Assembly: GCA_002938075.1 (NCBI GenBank) | Contig: PTLK01000106.1 | Coordinates: forward strand, 1-6,912 | Reading direction: 5' to 3' | Length of the DNA stretch: 6,912 nt | Source of the DNA: Alphaproteobacteria bacterium MarineAlpha3_Bin3 | Lineage (GTDB): Bacteria; Pseudomonadota; Alphaproteobacteria; Rhodospirillales; Casp-alpha2 | Shown here: piece by piece, positions 1 to 5,055 of the stretch | Layout: every line of letters begins with the position of its first letter | How positions within the stretch are numbered: position 1 is the first letter of the stretch | Position numbers and translations under genes: made by a program | The notes under the pieces: generated by a model | What the model was told of the DNA's origin: nothing | Databases searched by the model: none | What the model saw: the letters and a program-made list of their open reading frames with translations, nothing else

Positions 1-194
1 GCATGGTGCCGATGATCCGCATCGCCCTTTACGACAGCGCCGGCGAGGAAGTCCAGCACGTCATCGCGCCGCCGCTGAAGAACCGGCTGCAGCCGGGAGC
101 GACGATCGGTTTCAGCGCCAAGCTTCCCGAACCCTCGGCGTTGGCCCGGCGGCTGGAAGTCACCTTCAGCGAACCGAAAAAAACCGGCGGCTAG
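1..194 (+). CDS. 3' end of a probable zinc-ribbon/DUF3426 protein (partial)
   Basis: Only the last 63 or so codons are in the window; the frame is open to the left edge and ends at TAG 192-194, so the first ATG (position 3) should not be taken as the true start. The visible tail (VPMIRIALYDSAGEE, then RLQPGATIGFSAKLPEPS and ARRLEVTF) matches the C-terminal pattern of DUF3426 domains: a hydrophobic strand naming a 'D-x-x-G' residue pair, a 'L-x-P-G' turn, then F-x-x-x-L and a final beta strand. In that family the N-terminus carries an MJ0042-type zinc ribbon and one membrane helix, neither visible here. In related genomes such a gene often lies near ftsE/ftsX; that is recall. The gene converges on the DUF4175 gene. 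No hairpin-plus-T-run terminator follows it. It could instead be another beta-sandwich secreted domain. Confidence 0.68.
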   Translation, partial: MVPMIRIALYDSAGEEVQHVIAPPLKNRLQPGATIGFSAKLPEPSALARRLEVTFSEPKKTGG

Positions 195-268
195 ATACCG
201 CCACCGCTTCTTTACCCGAAACCCTTCCCTGCTCCGGCCCCTTCCCAGCCCCGTTCCCGTCTCTGAAT

Positions 269-317
269 AGGGGAAATTTCTGCCCTGTTTTAGCCTCCCG
301 GGGCAGATTATTCCCCT
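269..317. repeat. Bipartite inverted repeat (7 bp + 7 bp), likely hairpin
   Basis: The outer arms AGGGGAA (269-275) and TTCCCCT (311-317) are perfect reverse complements. After a symmetrical 3x3 internal loop (276-278 against 308-310), the inner arms TCTGCCC (279-285) and GGGCAGA (301-307) are also perfect, enclosing a 15-nt loop. It begins 75 nt after the stop codon of the left gene. No T-run follows on either strand, so it is not a textbook intrinsic terminator, but it could protect or end that gene's transcript. Confidence 0.6.
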
Positions 318-430
318 CCGCTGGCCTTCCTCCGGCCCCAGGAGGCTCCGCCTGCATCTACCAAAAACCTTTGAAATCATTAACTTATTTGGAATCGCCC
401 GGCCTTCCCTTTCGATCGCCGGGGGGTGGC

Positions 431-467
431 GTGAATCTTGCTTCACCAAAAGCGAACGAACGGTCGC
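431..467. promoter_or_regulatory. Two adjacent operator-like inverted repeats (putative)
   Basis: The first is GTGAA (431-435), six bases, TTCAC (442-446), a perfect 5-bp dyad. The second is the 16-mer GCGAACGAACGGTCGC (452-467), which matches its own reverse complement at 12 of 16 positions and resembles dyads bound by TetR-family repressors (inference from general form only). They lie about 50-80 bp upstream of the small ORF at 514. A weak sigma70-like pair, TTGGAA (389-394) and TTCGAT (411-416) with a 16-bp spacer, sits just upstream. No regulator gene is present in the window. Confidence 0.25.
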
Positions 468-513
468 TAAAGAACCGTCGTCACAACAGCAAGGCGAAGA
501 AGGATTTTGACTG

Positions 514-807
514 ATGAAATGGATATCAGGCGGCCGCGCGCCGCCTGGCCCCAAGGGGCCGACGCCGCTTCGGGGCGTCGTTCCCCGCTCGCCCTTATTG
601 CGCCAAGCCCTTAAGTGTCAAGGTAAAGGCAAACCGGCGGCGAACCCGCCATCGGGTTCCAGGTTGGGCGCCCGGTTAAATGTCTATGTCCGGCGCATCG
701 GGACAATCGATTGGATTGTCCGGTTGGCCCTAAACGCGGCGATTTCTTTAGTTGGGCTTTTCGCCCGGCCCCACCGGCCGCGGCGCCGAGCCAGGGCCCA
801 GACCTAG
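514..807 (+). CDS. Doubtful small ORF with DUF2892-like hydrophobic tail
   Basis: An ATG at 514 is preceded by AAGGA (500-504) nine bases upstream, and the frame runs 97 codons to TAG 805-807. The first 50 residues are Pro/Gly/Arg-rich and look non-biological, coinciding with DNA palindromes. The C-terminal half is better: RRIGTIDWIVRLALNAAISL resembles the start of DUF2892/YgaP-type membrane domains, which typically show a (N)VGxxDRxxRxxxG pattern followed by a hydrophobic helix. A short hydrophobic helix (about residues 68-84) and an Arg-rich basic tail follow. Third-position GC looks lower than in the neighbouring genes. It could be a real short membrane protein, a decayed remnant of one with a later start, or chance. 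It lies tail to tail with the DUF4175 gene, separated by 36 bp. Confidence 0.22.
   Translation: MKWISGGRAPPGPKGPTPLRGVVPRSPLLRQALKCQGKGKPAANPPSGSRLGARLNVYVRRIGTIDWIVRLALNAAISLVGLFARPHRPRRRARAQT
547..580. repeat. Two abutting palindromes
   Basis: GGCCCC (547-552) and GGGGCC (555-560) are separated by AA. They abut a second dyad, CGACGCC (560-566) and GGCGTCG (574-580), with a 7-base loop GCTTCGG. The second can form a 7-bp perfect stem; the two share base 560 and would compete or stack. Confidence 0.55.
642..659. repeat. Perfect 7-bp inverted repeat with 4-base loop
   Basis: GAACCCG (642-648) and CGGGTTC (653-659) are exact reverse complements around the loop CCAT, giving a compact stable hairpin in RNA of either strand. 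An 8-bp self-complementary GGGCGCCC follows at 666-673 or within a base of it. Confidence 0.55.
701..721. repeat. Perfect 8-bp inverted repeat with 5-base loop
   Basis: GGACAATC (701-708) and GATTGTCC (714-721) are exact reverse complements around GATTG. Unlike the other dyads nearby it is AT/GC-mixed, so it is less likely to be a by-product of high GC content. If the ORF at 514 is translated, this dyad falls in its best-looking segment (GTIDWIV). Confidence 0.6.
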
Positions 808-846
808 AGCGTTTCAGGCGCCCGTTCAGGCGCCATTGGGGCTCTA
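805..846. repeat. Nested palindrome overlapping the DUF4175 stop codon
   Basis: The outer arms TAGAGC (805-810) and GCTCTA (841-846) are perfect complements. Inside, GGCGCC (817-822) and GGCGCC (829-834), each self-complementary, can pair around a 6-base loop, leaving symmetrical 6-base internal loops. The inner part is also a direct repeat, TTCAGGCGCC at 813-822 and 825-834. The minus-strand stop codon TAG (846-844) lies inside one outer arm, so the structure would form at the very 3' end of the operon's coding region. No T-run follows, so a Rho-independent terminator is not shown. TAGAGC/GCTCTA ends recall short dispersed palindromic repeats of alphaproteobacterial genomes (from memory). 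Confidence 0.55.
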
Positions 847-3453
847 AAACCGCTTCAACAGGCGGTCGATGTATTGTCGTTCCTTGACCGGACGCTGGTG
901 CTCGCCGGCGCGGCGGTGAAGTTCGTGCAGAATTTCCCGAGCCCGGCGCCGTTCCATGTAACTGGGGATCTTGACGCTGCCGTCATCGATGGTCGAACCG
1001 AAGGCCCCGCCCGGCCGGCGCCCGAAAGGATCGTTGCCTTCTCCCGGCGATTGGCCGCGCCGTCCGCGGACCACGCCAAAGGCACCGCCCATCCGTCGCG
1101 CTATCCGTTCGGCCATGGCGTCCATGCCCCGGCGCAGTTGATCCAGGGCTTCGCTCTGGCGCGGCACGGCGTCGCCGTATCGGCCTTTTCTCAACGCCTG
1201 GACGGCATCGTTCATAGCCCGCTCGGCCTTGCCGAAGGCGGACGGGATATCGCCGAAAAATTCGTCCATCTGCAACATCAGGCGCCCGAGATCGCGGCGA
1301 AGCGCCTGTTGTCCGCGGGCCCCGGTGCCGGGTCCTTCGCCCTGCCTGTCCCCCTGGCCCTTCCCTTGGCGCTGACCTTTTTGCCGGCCCCCCGGATCGG
1401 GGCGGGCGCGCAAAGCGCCTTCGGACTGTTGGTGGCGTTTGAACGTTTTACCCAATTCCCGGCGCTGGCGATCGGTCAGTTTGCGAAGGCCATCCATCAT
1501 CTCCCTCGCCTTGGCCAAGTCCTGGCGGGGCTGGCCCCGCTGCAGGCCGTTGCGGATGCCATCGAGCATGCGCCTGAGCTCCGACAGCATCCGCTTGGCC
1601 GATTCCAACGACCCGGTCCGGGTCAGTTCCCGGGCCTCCTCGATCATCCGTTGCAGGTCGGTGCTGTCCAAGAAACGCGACATTGGAATGGCCGGCAATT
1701 GCGCCAACCCCTGCTTTGCCAGGTGTTCGGCCAGGGCGGCCATATATTTGTCGAGGGTCTGGCTCAACTCGTCCAGAAGACGGTCGATCTCGGTCGAACC
1801 CTTGCCGTCCCGAAAGGCCCGCATCAGCCGGTCCTGAATATCCTTGAGGTCGCGTTCGGCCAGGGCGAACTCGCCGTCTTCGATCCTCAGCGCGGTTTCC
1901 CATAAAAGCGCCTGTACGGCGCCGATGGCGATGTCGGAGCCGTCATGGATAAGGCGGCTGGCGGCGACGCTAAGCGCCAAAAAAACGATTGTGTCGTCGA
2001 AGTAGTGTTTCGGCCGACTGGCGATATCGTTCAACGCCTCGACGACCTCGGCGACGACATCATCGTCGGGAGTGCTCAATTTCTTGCGCGCTTCGGCGAT
2101 AGCGCGGGCCACCGGGTGATTGAAGACCCGTTCCGGCAGGATGATGGTGATGATGACGCTTTGCCCCGCCTGGCCGCGGGCGTCGATGGCCTGTAGTTGC
2201 ACCAGGACCGACAGCCCGGCCCACGGGTGGGCGCTGAAATCCTGCAGGCTGTTGCCCTCGACCTTTTTCGAGCCCAGCCCCGGCAGCGGCAGTTCGGCGC
2301 GGATGGCGGGCCGGCCGCCGGGAACGGCCCAACCCTTGGGGTGACGAATAACCACCTGCAGGCCGGCCAGCCCGTAATCGTCCCGGGCCTCGTAAGCGAC
2401 TTGCAATTGCGCCCGTCCGGCACGGGACGGCGCCCGGGTGAATTCCACCTCGGGCGGCTTGTCGGCAACCACCCTGAGCGCCCAACGGCCCAGCGGCCGG
2501 CCATGGATCGATACCTCCATGGAGTTGGCGGCCCGGTCGGCGTCCTCGAGGATGGTTTCGACCCGGTAACTTCCTCTGTTCTCCGTCTCGTCCCCGGTTT
2601 TGCCGACGGCGGCGAATTGAATGACCTTGGCGCCGATCTTTAGTATCGGGGCGTCGCCGGTGCCGCCGGCCTGGGCCAATAGCGCCGAGCCCACGGGCAC
2701 CCGGATCGTCGGCGGGGCCTGTCCTTCGCCATCACCGGCAGCGGCCGTCATGATCGGAGGCTCCAGAAACATCGGCGCCAAACCGGTATAGGCGGGGGGC
2801 GTGATCCAAACGTCGAGTTTCAACGGTCCGCCACCGCCGATTTCGGCCCGCGGCACCAGGGCCCGTTCCAGCCGCGCCCCGGCCTCGCCACCGCCGGCCG
2901 CCACGGCAATGATCAGCAACAGCAGGACGAGCGCCCTCAAGGCATAAGGATCGAAGCGGGCCAGGCCCGGCGACGGCAGGGAGACCCTGAGCCTTTTCGC
3001 CGCCTCGGCCATGCGCCCGAGATGAACCCGCCACAGCGACTGGGCCCTGGAATCGCCGGCCCCGATGGCGAGGCGGTCATGGAGCGCCGTCAGCGGCCGG
3101 TGAAAGAGGCCGCTGTCCTGTTCCAGACGATGCTGCGCCGATTTTTCGTCAACCGCCTTGAACCCCTGGGCGGCGCCGCGGACCATGAACCCGAAGGCGC
3201 AGGCAAAAACGATCAGCACCAGGGAATGGACCCAGAACGCCAGCATCGGCAGCCAATCAAAAAGCGCCACCGAGATGAACACCGCTGCCACCCCCACCGC
3301 CGGCCACAGGCAGGGCCACAGCCGTTCCCACATCAGGGCGGCGCGCGCCACACCGAGAAGCAAGCGGTAGCGTCTTTGCCATCCTTTTTTGAGGGCAACG
3401 CCGGCTTCGGCTTGCGGGGGGGCTTGCGGGGTATTTTTACGGCTTTCGTTCAT
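844..3453 (-). CDS. TIGR02302/DUF4175 family membrane protein, function unknown
   Basis: An 869-residue protein, the usual length for this alphaproteobacterial family (about 850). Hydrophobic segments at about residues 46-66, 70-92 and 171-187 are predicted membrane helices. Next come beta-rich stretches (LDVWITPPAYTG at 213-224 and a later DKPPEVEF strand), then the family core around residues 470-540 (YFDDTIVFLAL; LLWETALRIEDGEFALAERDL), a long helical part, a Gly/Gln-rich low-complexity stretch at about 685-715, and the conserved end IPSYMERRRAREILHELHRR to LLKRF. The function is not known; the bulk is probably periplasmic. The start at 3453 was chosen because ATG overlaps the lysA stop as ATGA and has GAGG seven bases upstream; an in-frame ATG at 3495 would add 14 residues lying inside lysA. 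Translation is therefore probably coupled to lysA. A nested palindrome overlaps its stop codon. Confidence 0.93.
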   Translation of the reverse strand: MNESRKNTPQAPPQAEAGVALKKGWQRRYRLLLGVARAALMWERLWPCLWPAVGVAAVFISVALFDWLPMLAFWVHSLVLIVFACAFGFMVRGAAQGFKAVDEKSAQHRLEQDSGLFHRPLTALHDRLAIGAGDSRAQSLWRVHLGRMAEAAKRLRVSLPSPGLARFDPYALRALVLLLLIIAVAAGGGEAGARLERALVPRAEIGGGGPLKLDVWITPPAYTGLAPMFLEPPIMTAAAGDGEGQAPPTIRVPVGSALLAQAGGTGDAPILKIGAKVIQFAAVGKTGDETENRGSYRVETILEDADRAANSMEVSIHGRPLGRWALRVVADKPPEVEFTRAPSRAGRAQLQVAYEARDDYGLAGLQVVIRHPKGWAVPGGRPAIRAELPLPGLGSKKVEGNSLQDFSAHPWAGLSVLVQLQAIDARGQAGQSVIITIILPERVFNHPVARAIAEARKKLSTPDDDVVAEVVEALNDIASRPKHYFDDTIVFLALSVAASRLIHDGSDIAIGAVQALLWETALRIEDGEFALAERDLKDIQDRLMRAFRDGKGSTEIDRLLDELSQTLDKYMAALAEHLAKQGLAQLPAIPMSRFLDSTDLQRMIEEARELTRTGSLESAKRMLSELRRMLDGIRNGLQRGQPRQDLAKAREMMDGLRKLTDRQRRELGKTFKRHQQSEGALRARPDPGGRQKGQRQGKGQGDRQGEGPGTGARGQQALRRDLGRLMLQMDEFFGDIPSAFGKAERAMNDAVQALRKGRYGDAVPRQSEALDQLRRGMDAMAERIARRMGGAFGVVRGRRGQSPGEGNDPFGRRPGGAFGSTIDDGSVKIPSYMERRRAREILHELHRRAGEHQRPVKERQYIDRLLKRF

Positions 3454-4745
3454 TCGCCGGCCTCGCGCCGCGCCTCCTTGCCTTCGGCAAGCCAACCGGG
3501 CAGTGCTTCGCGGGCCAGCATGTCGTCGACGGTGATGCGGTCGCGGACGACGGCGAAATCCCCTTCATTGACCATAATTTCGGGCACCAGGGGCCGGGTG
3601 TTGTAGGCCGACGCCATGACCGCCCCATAGGCGCCGGCGGTGCGGATGGCCAAAAGATCGCCGGTCTGGATTTCCGGCAACGGCCGGGGCTTGCCGAAGG
3701 TATCCCCGGTTTCACAGATCGGACCGACCACCTCTACCTCCTTCAAATCGGCGCCGGCGGGGGGGTCGGTCACCGGCACGATGGCATGGTGGGCATTGTA
3801 GAGCGACGGGCGAACAAGGTCATTCATCGCCGCATCGACGATGACGAAGGGACGGTCCGCGCCTTGCTTAACGTTGATCACCCGGGTGACCAGGATTCCG
3901 GCGTTGCCGGCGATCATGCGGCCCGGCTCGAAAAGGATCCGGCACCCGAGACTGCCGACCACGGAGGTGACCATGTCGCCATATTCCTTCGGACTCGGCG
4001 GTTGTTCGTCCTCATAGGGAATGCCCAGGCCGCCGCCCAGGTCCAGGGTTTCGATGGCGTGGCCGTCGGCCTTGAGCGTCCCGACCAGTTCGACAACACG
4101 CCCATAGGCTTGCCGAAAAGGCGCCAGGTCGAGAATCTGCGAGCCGATGTGGACGGCGACGCCGGCGACCCGAATGCCCGGCAGCGCCGCCGCGTGGCGG
4201 TAAACGCCGGGGACGTTCTGCCAATCGATGCCGAACTTGTTTTCGCTTTTGCCGGTGGCGATCTTTTCATGGGTCAGCGCATCGACGTCCGGGTTGACCC
4301 GGATGGCGACGTTGGCGTCGATGCCAAGCGACGACGCGACACCAGAAAGGGTTTCCAGTTCCGGCACCGATTCGACGTTGATCTGCATGACCCCGGCCTT
4401 AAGCGCGGCGGCCATTTCAGATGCCGTCTTGCCGATGCCGGAAAAAACGATCTTCGACGCCGCCACCCTGGCAACTAGGGCGCGCTTCAACTCGCCCCCC
4501 GAAACCACGTCAGCGCCGGACCCCAGCCGGGCCAGGGTGGCGATCACGGCGAGGTTGGAATTGGCTTTGACGGCGTAGCAGATGGTGGCGTCGAGTCCGC
4601 CGACGGCTTCGGCGAAGACCCGGTAATGGCGTTCAAGGGTGGCCGTCGAATAGCAATAAAAAGGCGTGCCGACGTCGTCGGCGATCCGCCTTATGGGCAC
4701 CGCCTCGGCGCGCAATTCGCCATCGGTATACTGAAAATGATCCAT
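3450..4745 (-). CDS. lysA: Diaminopimelate decarboxylase
   Basis: A PLP-dependent, fold-type III decarboxylase converting meso-2,6-diaminopimelate to L-lysine and CO2, the last step of lysine synthesis, in the cytoplasm. The 431 residues match the family's usual length. The N-terminal TIM-barrel domain carries the PLP lysine in YAVKAN (Lys60), HIGSQ at 199-203, the glycine-rich phosphate loop GGG at 237-239 and EPGR at 273-276. The C-terminal beta domain has GPICETGD at 341-348, whose Cys344 reaches the neighbouring subunit's active site in this family, and AGAYG at 370-374 plus Tyr381. All key residues are present. The start ATG 4745-4743 lies 24 nt after the lipoprotein gene; only a weak purine-rich stretch precedes it, so coupling to upstream translation is likely. 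Its stop overlaps the DUF4175 start as ATGA. The lipoprotein-lysA pairing is also seen in pseudomonads (lppL-lysA). Confidence 0.97.
   Translation of the reverse strand: MDHFQYTDGELRAEAVPIRRIADDVGTPFYCYSTATLERHYRVFAEAVGGLDATICYAVKANSNLAVIATLARLGSGADVVSGGELKRALVARVAASKIVFSGIGKTASEMAAALKAGVMQINVESVPELETLSGVASSLGIDANVAIRVNPDVDALTHEKIATGKSENKFGIDWQNVPGVYRHAAALPGIRVAGVAVHIGSQILDLAPFRQAYGRVVELVGTLKADGHAIETLDLGGGLGIPYEDEQPPSPKEYGDMVTSVVGSLGCRILFEPGRMIAGNAGILVTRVINVKQGADRPFVIVDAAMNDLVRPSLYNAHHAIVPVTDPPAGADLKEVEVVGPICETGDTFGKPRPLPEIQTGDLLAIRTAGAYGAVMASAYNTRPLVPEIMVNEGDFAVVRDRITVDDMLAREALPGWLAEGKEARREAGE
3461..3464 (-). promoter_or_regulatory. Ribosome-binding site deciding the DUF4175 gene start
   Basis: Read on the minus strand, GAGG lies seven bases before ATG 3453-3451, within the end of lysA. 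This spacing supports the shorter start over the in-frame ATG at 3495. Confidence 0.6.
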
Positions 4746-4769
4746 CTTGTTCTTGGGTCCACGGCCTGC

Positions 4770-5012
4770 CTACTTGGACGGCGGCCGGTTCGGATATTCG
4801 TATATGAAACCCTCCGGCTTAACGACCCCTTGCTTAGGTTGGGATTGTCCCTTTGGTTCTTTTTTCTCCTCGAGGGCCGGATACGGGGTTGGGTATTTGC
4901 TTTCGGCCGGGTGTTCGGGCAATGCTTTCTTGCCGCAGGCAGCCAATGGCGCGGCCATTGCCAAGGCAGCCAGGATCAACACGCCGTTGCGGACCATCTT
5001 TTTTTTCGTCAT
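4770..5012 (-). CDS. lptM: Small LptM/YifL-like lipoprotein
   Basis: An 80-residue protein with a clear lipoprotein signal: Lys-rich start MTKKKMVRNG, hydrophobic core 11-22, and lipobox LAAC with the lipidated Cys26. The residue after Cys is Gly, not Asp, so outer-membrane sorting is expected. The CGKKALPEHP start of the mature part resembles the CGxKGPLxxP signature of the LptM/YifL family, which in E. coli aids maturation of the LPS translocon LptD/E. The rest is Pro/Lys-rich and probably disordered, with a short FIYEYPNRP end. The ATG at 5012 was chosen because AGGA stands seven bases upstream; an adjacent GTG (5015) would add one residue. The gene sits 43 nt after argH and 24 nt before lysA. 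A run of eight A bases encodes the Lys residues. The lipoprotein call is firm; the LptM role is inferred from signature and neighbourhood. Confidence 0.78.
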   Translation of the reverse strand: MTKKKMVRNGVLILAALAMAAPLAACGKKALPEHPAESKYPTPYPALEEKKEPKGQSQPKQGVVKPEGFIYEYPNRPPSK

Positions 5013-5019
5013 CACCCTA

Positions 5020-5023
5020 TCCT
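5020..5023 (-). promoter_or_regulatory. Ribosome-binding site of the lipoprotein gene
   Basis: Read on the minus strand, AGGA precedes ATG 5012-5010 by seven bases and lies too close to the alternative GTG (5015-5013), favouring the ATG. It is part of a short tandem GGATAGGATAGG. Confidence 0.55.
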
Positions 5024-5055
5024 ATCCCTTGCACCGGACATGGGGTTCCCTTCCC

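Larger units (their letters stand above)
195..843. other. Long convergent intergenic region, no confident gene
   Basis: This gap separates the end of the plus-strand DUF3426-like gene from the end of the minus-strand DUF4175 gene, so neither neighbour needs a promoter here. Positions 200-270 are strikingly pyrimidine-rich on the plus strand. A bipartite hairpin follows (269-317), then a small stem CCTCC/GGAGG at 329-345. Positions 361-395 form an AT-rich island. Two operator-like inverted repeats lie at 431-467, a purine-rich ribosome-binding-site-like stretch at 496-504, and a doubtful ORF at 514-807 that is full of compact inverted repeats. I see no tRNA, rRNA, CRISPR repeat, transposase fragment or terminal repeats of an insertion sequence. 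No classical intrinsic terminator (stem followed by T-run) was found on either strand. Confidence 0.8.

Noticed and set aside
166..357. 63-codon minus-strand frame opposite the end of the left gene
   Set aside because: Overlaps the DUF3426-like gene end and the bipartite hairpin; composition is Gly/Arg/Pro-rich, with no motif and no ribosome-binding site of note.
371..400. TTGAAA at 371-376 in the AT-rich island considered as a -35 box
   Set aside because: No acceptable -10 box at 16-18 bp spacing; the downstream bases are GC-rich.
754..766. GGGC-TTTTC-GCCC stem considered as a terminator
   Set aside because: The stem is only 4 bp and no T-run follows on either strand.
874..1905. 343-codon open frame on the plus strand opposite the DUF4175 gene
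   Set aside because: It lies entirely antisense to a gene with strong family motifs. In GC-rich DNA the opposite frame often stays open, and its translation shows no recognisable domain.
3453..3495. Longer start for the DUF4175 protein at ATG 3495
   Set aside because: The extra 14 residues (Arg/Gly-rich) are encoded inside lysA. The ATGA overlap and GAGG spacing at 3453 fit better.
3786..4478. 230-codon open frame on the plus strand opposite lysA
   Set aside because: Antisense shadow of lysA, whose motifs are all intact; the translation is a typical Arg/Asp/Gly-rich shadow protein.
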